This document shows positions 1 to 12,351 of a DNA stretch of 64,000 bases, in pieces. The stretch is from Macquaria australasica (Eukaryota > Chordata > Actinopteri > Centrarchiformes > Percichthyidae). Position 1 is the first letter of the stretch. Each line of letters begins with the position of its first letter. The stretch lies in assembly GCA_005408345.1 (NCBI GenBank), contig SEMN01000182.1, positions 186,001 to 250,000 on the forward strand. The letters run 5' to 3'. The position numbers were made by a program, and so were the translations under genes. The notes below the pieces were generated by a model. The model was not told where the DNA came from. It saw only the letters and a list, made by a program, of their open reading frames with translations, and ran no database searches.

Positions 1-699
1 CGTGGGTGTGACAAACAGATATCATATACAGCACATTAGTGCTTACTTACACAGCTCTGTTCATTGCCTCAGGTTAATTACTTCAGTTACAATCACATCT
101 ACAAGGTGGGCAAATGAGATGCTTCCCAAACCCCATACTGTCAAGTACTCTGAAATACACATACTGCTGACATCATCCATGTGGATGAATCCATCTATGA
201 CTCATCTAATTTGTTTGTAACCCATACAATAGCCAAATACACCCCATAATAGTCCTCCCAGGCTCCTCAACTGGAAAACACCTTCCAGCAACAAGTCTGT
301 AGACAGATGCAGCAAGTCATTGGCTAGAAACCCTCCGTAAAGAGCCAATCACAGTACTGCAATGATGCACGTCACTGTGCAAAAATGACATCATTACATG
401 ATGGCATTTTAGAGGGAGGTTTCACTACCAGGATACACCTAAGACACTCTAAGCTAGTTGCATTTGCCACCTACACAGACAGATACAGATCAGACTTGTT
501 TTAAACTGCATGAGTCATACAGCCAGTCCACTGGGGCAGTGGGGTCTGGCTGCACTACATATAAAACCAAATCACGTAGTGTCAAGCCAGAAACTGACCT
601 CAGCGATTCATCCAAAAAATGTTTTCGCTGATGGCTGAAACCTGAAGTCTTTCCCCAACAACAAATACAGACAGAGATTCAAATTTCATCATAAAACAC
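1..699. other. Intergenic, no gene seen
   Basis: No exon with splice sites or recognisable protein similarity is visible on either strand. The stretch lies downstream of the rgs14 polyadenylation signal. The only open frame, near the left edge, has no features of a real protein. Confidence 0.5.
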
Positions 700-705
700 T
701 TTAAT
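700..705 (-). promoter_or_regulatory. Probable rgs14 polyadenylation signal (ATTAAA)
   Basis: On the minus strand this reads ATTAAA, a common variant signal. It lies about 775 bases past the rgs14 stop codon, which gives a plausible 3' UTR length. The assignment is inferred from position. Confidence 0.4.
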
Positions 706-1478
706 TCTTTGGATACAACCTGTGGAATATTTTTGATGATCACATCATCTGATTCATTCCCTGTAATATTACATTACTAATTCATGATCTGGACCCTGAG
801 ATGTTGTCTGAGGTGACAGGAAAACAGGATTTGACAAAGGGCTTTTCAAAGTGCCATCACAGCAAACAAAATGCAGTTAAGCACCGCAAACACACATTTG
901 AAAATAGCAAGTAAGCACACAAAATGAAAATTAGTAATTTAAAATATTAAAAACTCATCTCTGTAAAAATATTCAATAAGCTTAAGGAAAAACCAATTGT
1001 GCAATACACTTCAAAACCCCCTTCTGGACAGTCCTGTGCAGAAACATGTTTTTGCTTAGAGTTCAAAGAAAACTGCAACGTGAGAAATAAAAGTAATGTG
1101 AACTGCAAACTGTACAGCATTAAACATCAGGGAACACTAAAGCAAACACACATGTTGAGCTAAAACGTCTTCCAAACAATTCTGGATACATTAAACAATT
1201 CATAGCAAACATTTCTCCCATTAAGATGTGTAGTGTTTTGAAATGACACTATACATGCTTGCCATGATCTTTCTTCTTCTTTCCATATTGCCTCAAGAGG
1301 CCAATTATCAGTAGCAGAGATGGTAGCACACTGCTGTCTCAGAGCTTATTTGTAAACAATTATAAAAAGTGCTTTTCACTAACAATGACTGTCTTTTGAC
1401 ACGATTGGCAACATGATGCTGAAGATGTTTTTTGTAGCTTTTGATCGTGTCTGTGTCCATCCCCCACACGAAAGTCTT

Positions 1479-4400
1479 TCAAACTGTTGTTTCCTTCGCT
1501 GCTCCAGCTGAACTTGAAGTTAATGACGTCTTGTCTCCTTTTACGTCTTCCTCTTTGGAGTCTGCGGTGGAGGAGCTGGTTGTACTGGGCTCGTTTGTCT
1601 CCGTGTCCTTTCCCTGGTCTGAGGGCAGCTGCAGGAACAGAGGGACCTCCAGCTGATCTTTGGTCAAAAGGCCTCGCTGGTCATCGACCCTGCTGCACTG
1701 AGCCTTTGTCAGCATGTCCAGAAACCCTGAGACACACACACTCTAATTCTGACATTTGTTTCAAATAAATAAGTAACACCACTATTTTTAATCGATCAGT
1801 ATAATTAAGCAACACCTACTGTCTCAACTTATTCTCAGTAAATAAAGTTATAGAAATATAATAACAATGATTAGGTCATTAAATAGTATAGTCTTCTCCT
1901 TAAACCCATCCTGGCTTGATACTAGGGCTGGGTAATATGAATAAAATCTTCTATCATGGTATATATATTTATGTATACCATAATATAGTACATATTCTGA
2001 AAATTCAACTGAGAAACTTGAGATTGAAAGTTCAGTTCAGTAGCTGATAAAACAATCGCACCCCTACGTCCATTTAGTAGCTTTTCTGGAGCTTTTGATC
2101 GTATCACACAATCTTCCTTTAAATTTAAATTTTTTGGGAAAATCCATCTGCTGAGAAAGATTGTGTGATATGATTAAAAGCTCCAGAACAGCTTCTAAAC
2201 GCATCATGTGGAGATATTGTTTTGTCAACAATTGAGACGTGACTTAAAAAATTTTTTTTTTTTTTTTTTTAAATACACAAGGTCTACTTCCTTTTTTTTG
2301 TACCCTGTTGATGAAAAAAATCTGTAAATTCAATATTGCCATAGATTCCTTGTTATAAATTATGTGGAAAAATCTCTGACTGTCAAATTTATATCATCCC
2401 ATATCGCCCAACCCTACTAGATACTGCTGAGATGTCCTACCCTCCATGTCGCGGCTCTTACTGGGCTTGGGCTGAGTCTTGGCTCGGATGTTTGGGGCCT
2501 CCGGACCACCTGCACTCACTGCTCCTGCCTGGGACCAAAATAGATTCCAGCGTCGTCAATATAGGAAATAACGTTTCACAGGTTTCAAATCCCAGTAACA
2601 TTGTAGACTACTACCACCATTCCCTATATAATATATAGTGCACTATATTTACTGTCAGCCATTTTATTTAAGTGTTTGAATTCTGAGTGTGAAAAAAGTA
2701 GTGTCCATAATATGTACATTACTTTCTGCTAACAATCCCACAATGCAGTGATGTGTGTTCATAGATGTGAAAATATTACCTATACTACTCCCAATATAAT
2801 AGACAAAAGAAAATCTGTATCCATCTAGATTATAATCTACAATAGATACAACAAAAAAGGCAAGATGCTGACATGCTGTTGGTAATTATTATCCAAATAA
2901 GAAGGTTCAAGTATAGCCATGGCCTTCAAATGATAATCTTCATTATATTATTGTTTAGCTAATAATAACCGAGAGCGTCTTGGCATCTTGCCTTTTTTTC
3001 CTTTTAACATTCTCAAAATTGTTGAGAAAGTAAATAAACCACAGCTTTTTTTCAGATTTTATTTAGTATTCCAAATAAATCAGCCAATAATTTCATGACA
3101 CACACAACAGTATGCATGAATGACTGTCAGTATCATACAGGAGCAATTTCTTCATGATGGCAACAATGTATTTGTTTGGCATTTAGCAGTCTATCAACAT
3201 TGCCTCACCTGTGCGGCTGCAGCAGAACCACTGCCTCTAGAAATGTTGCTTTGGTCTTTTCCTGCAGAAAGCAAAACAAAAATACAAATCAGTTTCTAAG
3301 TGTACTTCCACTTCCAGTACAAAAGCAGTCAGTGGACTGCTGATGATGCTACAGAGCCTAACATTGTGTTAAACACTGATATCAGCCAGATAAAATATTC
3401 CTGACAAGAATTAAACTGGTCCTCCTGGGATACAGCCACTCTAATCGAATCTACTTCCCGCTTCCTAAATGCAGTGAGTGGAGCTGAGGCGGGGAGCACT
3501 GATCCAAAGTGAAGTTGGTTCTGGTCTCTCAGCAGTTGGGAAATGAGGTGAGTGAACACAGCATTCAACAAACCAAATGGACTCAGACACTTTAACCCCA
3601 CAGAAAAGAATGAAGAGAGCGAAGCGAGAGAGAGATGCACACACACAAAGAAATCAAGAGTAGGGAAAAAGGAACACGCAGACAGTGACACAGAAAAACC
3701 AGGCACTAAAGTGGACAGTGAAAAGACTTTCTATTCGCTGCCTGCCAGCTTAGAGCAAGTGAGGGCCAAGAAATGCAGAAACAGTTTCTAGGACCCATTA
3801 AGAAACAATTGAATGAATAAGAAGGCAGCGCCAGGGTTCAGGCTGCAGAAGAGAATACACAAAGTATTACCGATGTATCACCCACATCATCAACAACAAA
3901 CAGTGGATGGAGGGCTGGAATGTGCCTTTATCTGATTTGATTGAACTCATTTTCATTTACTCACTGGCCAAGTGAGTTTCTTTTCATCTTGCAGCTGCTT
4001 GTGCTTTTGGGGGAGAAGTGTAGTTATTAAACGATGTAAACATGATTCTCTCTGGTTCACATTTAAGTAAAACATTGGGTTTTTAAAAAAAAAAAAAAAA
4101 AGGTCAAATATATTAACCTTTGGTTTTGTCAAGCCGTAGCGTCTTATTGGCCAGTCTGAAAACAGCGTCGGTCATGTTCACAGGCTCGTCACTTCCAACC
4201 TAAAACGAACAAGGAAATGAGCCATGAAGGATTCCAGTCGGACAATCGGTCGCGCGGTTTTGTTGGGATTACACAGAGCAAACGCACATTAATGCATTAC
4301 CAAGATGGTGTAATCCTCATTGTTTATTCCACTAACAAAATAGTGTAACACATTCGATTTTCAGTAATCACATTAAAATGACAGATTTGATATAAATATT

Positions 4401-7400
4401 AAACAAGCACACTGACGCATAAACGGTTGCCTAGCAACACCTGCTGTAGGCAGGAGCGGCAGATGAGTGCCGTGCCGACAGGACAGACGGACAGAATTGT
4501 TTTTTTAAAGTAGTCAATTTAAAAATGTCAGACAAATCTGTTGCTTGTCTGGAAGTGAGTCAATGTGAATTTACTTCACAGAAATCTAAGATTAATACAG
4601 AGAGATGTTAGTTATGTCCAGGTTAGAAATACCTGACAGCTTCACCAACTCTACTCTGGTTTAATTACACTACTAATTGATTGTGAGTTCATTTCTGAAA
4701 ACCTGTAAATTCTTATCAAAACAAAGTCATGGATGGACACAAAATGACACAAGCAATCAGTTAAGTTATTGCTTTACAATTGAGAGAAAGTAATTATTAA
4801 TTGTTTACTTTATCTGCGGAACTACTAAGCACTGGATACATGTCATGGTCTCATTCATTCATACAGACAGACACTCACCATGGTGACCAGGGCGTCTTGC
4901 AGCTTGAGATGGTGTTTCTGCAGCACCGCAGAGAGGGCTTCCTGCAGAGTCTTACTGGACTTCACCATGATCCCCACTGTCTTACCAGTGAAGGCAATCT
5001 CCAGCCTGAAACACACATGCATTTCAATAACCTCTCTCACAAAGTAAGCACAAACAGTAAAACAAATGTAGTGAGACAGCAGCATAGCATCATCAAAATC
5101 TAGTCATGCAAAGCATGCATCACAGAATAAACTGCCACCCAATGATATCTAAGCAGGAAATCCAAATTTGATCATTTGGCAACTCATTTGATAATGTATT
5201 CAATGCAAATGATGACTGTGCAGAGAGCCAGTCTCTATGTCTGGTGTTAACGCGAGGACTTCCCTCTAATATGGTGAGAGGTGGCATGCTGTAGTGGGGA
5301 TGGGGGTGTGAAAGCCTGCTAGGGTGACAAAAACAGGAGAGGAAAAAAAAAAAGGAAATGAAGGAAGTGACACAGTTGACTCACGCAAACGTCACCCTGA
5401 GCTCTAGAGACACCTGCTGATCTCTCAGAACGGAGCAGTCCTGGTCCAGCGATAAGGGTTGCTGTAGATGGAGCAACGGTGCATCAGACAGAGAGCATTT
5501 AAAGTGACTTTCAGAGATGTCAGCATCAACTGGGGATACTTTAAAATAAGTTTCACAAAGTTTCAGAAATGAGAAGAGGGAGTGAGATGACGCAGTTAGA
5601 GGTTGAGAGGATGTTAGAACAGGAAGAGGGCAGTCTCTTTCTCATACTGCCTGTTGCAAAACAACTTTGTGCTGTGGTAGAGCAGATATTTTTGAACAGC
5701 TTCTTGATTTTCTGGTGCTGTAGACAGAGCAGCCAAGTGCTCACCTTGTCCTTGCCATGAAGGTAGATGATGACATCTTTCAGCGGGAAGCCTCTCTTCT
5801 CACACAGGCTAGCCAGCATGTCTTTGATGGGTTGGCCATTACGTGTGGGGGCCAGGGAGGCACTGCCATCAGGGAGGTAGACACAGCAGTAGCCCCCCTC
5901 CACACCTATACGACTCCCACCACCCTGATCTGGAGACCGGGGACTCGATCTGCCATTCTACATCACAGATAGAGAAGAGAGGAAAGCACTTGAGTGAAAA
6001 ATATACTTCAAAACGACAGTTAGTCTCTTTATGGCAGATTTTCCTCTAAACTGTGAGATCTGTCACCTTGAAGACTACATTTTATAATTCATGTGTGACT
6101 CTGTAATCATAAAACTTTAAATTTATATTGATTTCCCATGAGCCAGCACCAGCTCCAAACAAAATGCACTGACCTCTATCTGCCTGTAGAGGGAGCCCAG
6201 CTCCACACTGCTAGTTGACTTGACCGACATATGGGAGACTGAACCATGGATGTTGGATGGGTCTGTTGTTATCGATGGGAAGAAAAGAACAAGAGAGTCA
6301 AGGAGCAATTGTAAAATAAAGTCACAGGATGTACATCATGGCCAAAGCAGAAGATGATAGATTGACAGGCACTACCTCCCCAGGATCCTCTTTTCTGTCG
6401 CTGTTTCTCCGAGGCACTCTTGCCACCTGGCAAGCTGTGCGAGTCTGACGTTTTGTTCTGTTCAAGACCGTGATGAAAAAATGAAAATGTCATAACAGCA
6501 GCAAAATTAAAATAAGAATCACTTGCATGTTTTTCCCCTTCCCTGCCCCCTCAGTCCATTTCCTCCCTGTCACTCTACCTTCTTGTCACCTAATGAGTGG
6601 CTTCTGGTGGCCACGTCCTCCCAGGATCCCATACGGACCGGCTCTGTAGACCGCTGAGGTAGAGGTTTGCCTTCTACACTTGCCAAGGTGCAGCTCTGGT
6701 AGAGAGGAGAGCGCACAAAGCGCCTGTAGCTGTCCATCTTCATCAGTTTAAATATCTGACACAAAGCAGAGACAGCGGTACACAGTCAGCCAAGGCACCA
6801 ACAATGGATCACTTTATTACTGAGCTCCAAACAGACCTGAGTTTGAGCCTTGTTAAACATGTCAGGTGTGGGCTGTTCCAGGTCCTTCTCCTCTGTCTTG
6901 GCTGTGTCATCAATGTTGACTGAGTAGGGAGCGCTGTCAGACAGGTAGGTGTTGTAGATGGAGCGAGCTGCTGTTTTTAGCTGGGAACACAACAGGCCCA
7001 TCAGACTGAAACCTCCTGCAGATTAGATATGACCTAAACTTTGTTTCCTAATCATTGTTTCTAAGCTGATGACAGATTGTTTTAACAAGAATAGATACAA
7101 ACTCTCAATGACAATGAACCAATTAACCTTTGGATTTCATATACATACATACGCACACACACACAGGCTTGGTGTCTTTCTTTGTTAAGGGTACCAAGAA
7201 TCAAATCAACCCTTCCCAAGAATCTACACTGCAAGTCATACAATCAATAAGTCACTAAAAGACAACTAATTTCCCAGAGAGCTGAGTAACCGCAGAAACT
7301 CGGCTGGTGTGTGGACAGTCAATATCCCTGTCATTTTCTGCACTTCCTGTTTCATAGCCAATAGAACTGAATTATCCAAGCAATATTGCTGACTAGAAGG

Positions 7401-10400
7401 TACAAATTTGATTAAAATTTGATTATAGCTTTTAAAGCTTCCCAGCTGGCCACTTTTATTTGAAGTAATAGTATAAAAGGCGGCAAACATCTCAAAAAGC
7501 TTCATCCGTCATTGAGGTCAACAGTAAATGTAAAAGCAATAACAAATCAAAAAAAAACCAACAACTTTGTAGCTGCAGACCGCTACACAGACACAATTAT
7601 AGCAACCTAGTTGCCCTCACGTCTTGTCTACACCTACAAAAATAAGGACTATGAGTATAAAAAAACTATTAAGTGAGCTTATGCAGAGTAAAACACACAA
7701 CAGCATAATGAATTACATGTGACAGGTAAGATAATTCACCATGTAAAGAGGTGAAAGTGCCATCATACCTCGTCCAAGGAGGTGGCTGGGATCTTCCTGA
7801 ACTTTTCACAAGCCTGCCAGAATAAAATGTTCTCCGCACTCACCTCCGACCTCAAGAAGGCCTGTGGAGAAAGACACATATACTGTGTATGAACATATAT
7901 AGCACATAGACACTTGAATTATTCCTGAAATGGTTGAAAACTACAACATAACACTGTGTGCGCTGAGTGTGTCTCACCGTAAAGTGGCTGACTCCACAGG
8001 GGTCCTCCAACAGGTTCTCAAATGAGACGGCCCAGCTCAGCACACTGTTGGCTGGGCCGGCCTCTCCGCCCGGAGTCCCTGGAAGGCTGGAGCTGCTGCC
8101 TCCACAGCCCCGCGCAGACATGTTCAACTCTACAACACATCCAGACACAAACACACCCATTTATCAGCACAGAAAAGCATGGCCAAGAATGACAGTGAAT
8201 CAGATATTTTCTTCTGTCGTGCACAGACATGTTTCAGTTCGTAGAAATGTACAGGATTGTCAGTGTGCACGTTGGTTGTTCACGCTTACCTCCGTCCGAC
8301 ACTGCCTGGCTCTGTGATGAGGTAGAGAGAGAGAGAATGAGAAATTCAGCAGTCACTTGATTGAACCATTGAATCATGAGCAAATTGTGTTTAAAATCAT
8401 GTCTAAGACGTGGCAATCAAAAGTAAACAAAAATTAACTGATGACAAAAATGTGGGGATTTTGAGTACATTTCAATATTACAGCATATGTAGCACAGCGT
8501 AGTCTCGAAGTAGTCTTAATACAAAAGCTAGACATATATTCAAATACCCACAGGCATACATTTAGGAAGTGAAATGTGAACACCAGCTGCACATGTTTAG
8601 TTTTTTTCCTCTATATCACAATGTAGTGCAATCAGCCAAGGCTGTTTTTACAGGAAGTGGTTGTGACACTGATGACAATGGCTCTCATTCAGCTTTCAGA
8701 GCTCAGAAAATTCACAGTTTGTACAAATTATTTCAGTTTCAATTCAAGCACGTTCACAGTTATAAATACTGCCAGTGATTACTGCAAACTCTTCGCACAC
8801 AAACATGTGCCGACAACCATATTTTCATGTCATTCATGTATCAGGGTTACTCAGGTATCAAGGTACCTAGATATTGAACAAAACCCCCCAGGGAGGTATT
8901 TCAGAAAAGAGGATCAGCAGGTTAACTGGATCTGTGTTAACTGAAATTGAGGGAAATCCTGGATGTTATATTCCGAGAGTGGCATTCACACAGAAGAAGC
9001 CCCTGCTCAAGAATCTGGTAATACTGAAATATTATTTAGGGGTGGCACAGTGGCTCACAGCACAACGGTCCTGGGGTTTAATCCAAGACCCTTTCTGTGT
9101 GCAGTTCACATGTTATTTTATCTGTCTGGGTTTCCTCTGGGGTCTCTGGTTTCCTCCCACATGCAGGTTCCCACTCTAAAATTGTCCAGTTGTGAATGCA
9201 AGTGTGTTCGTCTGTCTAAGTAGGTCTATGTAGGTCAGCCCTCTGAGTGGCAACCTGCTCAGAGTGTACACCGGATGTGAAGTTTATAAAAATAAACTTG
9301 AAAGTAGAACTGGCTCCATTAACAGTCACTAACACCTTTAATGCCATTTGGGTAAAAGTAAGATTAAGGAAACTATAGGAGATACATTCAACATTGTACT
9401 AATACAAATGAAAATGGACAAACAACCGATCTGAGAGGGTTTTATTTCCACCGAATGGAGAATACTGTGCTGTACTATCAAGTAATCTGAGTGCTCACAG
9501 AAATATTGTTTTAAGATCTAAAAAATTGCAAATATCTTGCTTCACAAGTTGTTTAATGTTTATATACCAGTAAGCCAACTTTAATCACTCTGCTGGCTTG
9601 TTGTTTGTTGCTGTAGTTTTTGCTTTTATTTTTATTCTTCATACTTGGTATTTAATATCTTCTGCATTGTGAATTGACGTGTACTGTCCTCATTGTCCCA
9701 GCTTTGGAACTCAATCTTCAACTTTCCTGATCATTTTAGCTCAGGGTTGGTTTTGTGAAATGTCTTCAAATGGGAATCAACTCTTTAGGTTAACTAAGGT
9801 TTTCACAGAAAGTCGCTTCTGGTCAAGATAGGCCCACGTGGCGCCCACATCAAAAGTGACTGAGCCAAGTGTTTTGATTTACACAGAAAGGTACATGTCG
9901 TGATATGAGTGAGAGAACTTTTTTCTCAGCATCCACTGATGTGACACAAAAACAAAAAAAAAAAATTCCAAGGGGCTAAAACTAGCTCAGGTTTAAGAAG
10001 TTAACACAGAGGTCCTGGGAGAGAGAATGACAGTCCACTCAGCAAAGTTGTATTAACCATGAGATCAAGGCCCATCTCCTATGTAGAAATAAATGGTCAG
10101 AAACTCTTTAACATAAGAGGAATGCACCCACAATATTGACGTTTTTTCCTTAAACGAATTGCCAGTGAGAACATATACTGTATGCGTTTGATTTTTAGTG
10201 CACGCAAAGAGAAAGTGTTATTGTAATTCTGTGCTTGACAAGAGCTCAAAAGGCAACAGCTCATGACAACTGATAAACTTTGCCCATATAAGATTGATAT
10301 GGGCTGGCTGTTTGTGCAGGTGTGAGCTCCACTGTGGCCCCACCTCTTCACTTTTTTGCTCTACTGCTCAAACTCTGGCTCCAAAAACAGGACATGTCAG

Positions 10401-11351
10401 TGCCTACAAATACACTTTCAAGAAAGACACACTTAAGACAAGAACAGCACACACTTAATCCACAGTTTTCCAAAAACGAATGAAAGCAAAACATTCATCG
10501 TCTTGTTTGTGCACCTTTTATTTCCATTCACTGCAACAGAGAACAATATCTAAGGATTAGGATTCTCTGCAAATCCTTTCAAGGGGAGACGAGGTATGCA
10601 AACATACTCTATGAGAGGGGAGAGTCTGATACAGCACCAACTATAGGAACATTTCCAATAACACAAAATGCAAAGTACAGAGAGCCCCTTTTTTTAAACC
10701 AGAGCAACATCCACGTCCTCTCTGCCTCTGTGAAATACATCTTTATATACACTTTCACACCTTATGCAGAGCTGAGCCAATTCAAGAAGTGTAATGGTCT
10801 CGCACCGAAGCCAGCTCAGCCTACACATGACAGATTGGCAAACAGGCATGGTTTGGTTTCCGCTTCTGACTCAGGCAGGCCCCGTCTGTTTTCAGTAGCA
10901 ACCAACTACAGCCACACAGCCTGATTGGTTCTGGCACAGCTGAGGAGTTAGAACAGACAATACAAGCCAACACAAGAAACTGCTCTACCGTAGTCTTGAT
11001 ACTTCGACCTGGATTTCAACTCAATAGTGTGAGCACGGTTAAAAAAGCAGTCTGAAAAAGTAGTCCAAAATTTAAAAAGACATTCCCCTTTACCAAATAA
11101 CTTAAAAAAAAAAAAAAAAGGTATTCAACACACTGAACTCCAACTTATTCCTCTTAAATATAAGTACGCTGACAGTCTTGAAATGCCAGTACGTAAGGGC
11201 TGATAAAGTCTCCTCCTTTATACATCATAAATGCATAAACACACCACTGGATCCAAAAGACAGCTGCAGAACCAAACCAAACCAAAGCAAAGTGTTGCCA
11301 ACTCACCATGTGGCCAACAGGAATCCCTAGAGCATTGCAGTTCTTCGCCAT
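1479..11351 (-). CDS. rgs14: Regulator of G-protein signalling 14 (RGS14), 15 coding exons
   Basis: A GTPase-activating protein for Gi/o alpha subunits that also binds Ras/Rap and GDP-bound Gi. Coding exons, 5' to 3' on the minus strand: 11307-11351, 8290-8311, 7978-8129, 7769-7861, 6837-6980, 6579-6755, 6376-6457, 6174-6262, 5745-5957, 5385-5461, 4879-5005, 4118-4199, 3209-3261, 2441-2528, 1479-1726. All phases agree and give 563 aa (human RGS14 is 566). The start ATG has a GCCACC context. The exon-1/2 junction reproduces the family's N-terminal pattern (LGIPVGHM, then AVSDGELN). The RGS domain spans four exons (SWAVSFENLL to SPLYQSC). The first Ras-binding domain is in 5745-5957 (CCVYLPDGS), the second in 4879-5005. 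The GoLoco motif is in the last exon (DDQRGLL). The protein ends ETTV, a class I PDZ ligand. A gene-wide symbol suffix (a or b) cannot be decided. Confidence 0.95.
1923..2416. mobile_element. Non-autonomous hAT-like element (MITE) in the last rgs14 intron
   Basis: The ends are imperfect terminal inverted repeats: TAGGGCTGGGTAATAT at the left and ATATCGCCCAACCCTA at the right. Flanking 8-bp direct repeats, CTTGATAC (1915-1922) and CTAGATAC (2417-2424), match at 7 of 8 positions. Eight-base target duplications are a hAT hallmark. An internal inverted pair (about 2078-2124 against 2156-2206) makes the interior partly palindromic. There is no transposase frame. Confidence 0.8.
2612..2762. repeat. 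Dispersed repeat R2, copy 1
   Basis: This segment matches 17313-17512 in order and spacing: a TATAGTxxACTATATTTACTGTC block, then a block around TTGAATTCTGAGTGTG or CTGAATTCTGAGTGTG, then AACAATCCCACAATGCA. Two unlinked copies in non-coding DNA suggest a fish interspersed repeat. The class is not determined. Confidence 0.65.
2853..3000. repeat. Short element or hairpin with inverted ends, in an rgs14 intron
   Basis: AAAAAAGGCAAGATGC near 2855 is the reverse complement of GCATCTTGCCTTTTTT near 2982. The arms enclose about 115 bases. It could be a very small MITE. No convincing target duplication was found. Confidence 0.45.
8884..9290. repeat. Teleost interspersed repeats (two adjoining families)
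   Basis: About 8890-8965 (around GGGAGGTATTTCAGAAA) resembles a repeat common in fish genomes. From about 9044 to 9290 there is a degraded copy of another very common fish repeat, recognisable by GGGTGGCACAGTGGCTCA, TTTCCTCTGG and TTTCCTCCCACATGCAGG. A second degraded copy of the latter lies at about 14228-14500. Open frames here belong to the repeats. The segment lies in the first rgs14 coding intron. Confidence 0.65.
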
Positions 11352-12219
11352 GGTGGCCCAGACACCAGACTACAAGCCCAAGTCTTAATGCGATGTGCAC
11401 ACTCTCAGGGGACACAGTGAAGTGCTCCACCCAAACATAATGCACACTCTTCATACACAAACACACACACTCAAAAACTCATCACTTGGGTCTTCCTGTC
11501 ACTTCCTGCCTGGAAGGGAAGTCTTGCCATAGCAACAAGCCACAAAAGAGGAAGTATGGTTACTATGATCAAACTGCTCTCAGCCTACGTCTTGAGAAAC
11601 ACTATGATGTGGGAACACAGATAAGACAAACGCGCTCATTCTGCTTTTGATGCAGTCACTGTATGAGTTAGTTGACCCAGCTTACAACCATTGTACAATC
11701 TAGATAGCAATTTCACAGCCACAGCGCTGCATCTGAGAAGGGGTTTTTTTTCAGCATGTGTCACACTTTTCTTCTCCTTTTTAGTTGTAGTGTAGTTTCC
11801 TTTTAACTGGACGTCTTTGACATTTAAGCTTTAAAAGTTAAAAAAAAAACCACAATGCCTCCTCCTGATATTCACTTATTTTAAGATTGGTAGTTCTGCC
11901 ACAGTAGTTTCATGAAAACCAGAATCAAGTCCAAGCATCGCTACACTTCTACAAGATGTATCTCTCAAACAATTACAGGCTTTCTCTCTCATATCTCACT
12001 TTACACTGCTCAGAATAGTTTTTTTATTTTTTACTAGACTACTTGTGAGCAGATTTTCATACGCAGAGCATCATAAGTTCATTACTATGAGTATTTTTCT
12101 GCAGCTGTAGAATATAGAAATACATGTAGATAGATTCAAAGTAGTGTGTGCAAGTAGTGGGCTACACTACACTACACCGCATGTAGGCCTACTCTCCAAT
12201 TAGCTTGTGTGTGAAATGA

Positions 12220-12351
12220 CTGAAATACCTCATTGTCCGCCACGATGCCGGTGGCTATGGTGCAGTGTTTGTCATGTTTCCTGAATTGCTTTTGAGCAGC
12301 AACTTTTGCCAGGCGACAGAACCTGCGATAAAGTCCTCTGAAAGTGACCAT
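12220..12351 (-). other. Possible alternative first coding exon for rgs14 (unproven)
   Basis: A short GC-richer open frame on the minus strand starts at an ATG at 12351 and is very basic (Arg/Lys rich). It reaches ADNE, followed directly by a GTATTT donor-like site in phase 0. That is the phase at which rgs14 exon 1 joins exon 2, so it could splice in as a different N-terminus. The donor is weak and the peptide is not recognised. It may equally be a chance frame or the end of a separate transcript. Confidence 0.25.

Noticed and set aside
3329..3706. 125-aa minus-strand frame
   Set aside because: It lies inside an rgs14 intron, has no splice-compatible ends, and the exons on both sides already join in phase without it.
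7967..8317. 116-aa plus-strand frame
   Set aside because: It is antisense to rgs14 exons 2 and 3, which match the family and are in phase.
8874..9223. Overlapping plus-strand frames of about 90-100 aa
   Set aside because: They fall within interspersed fish repeats and are not genes.
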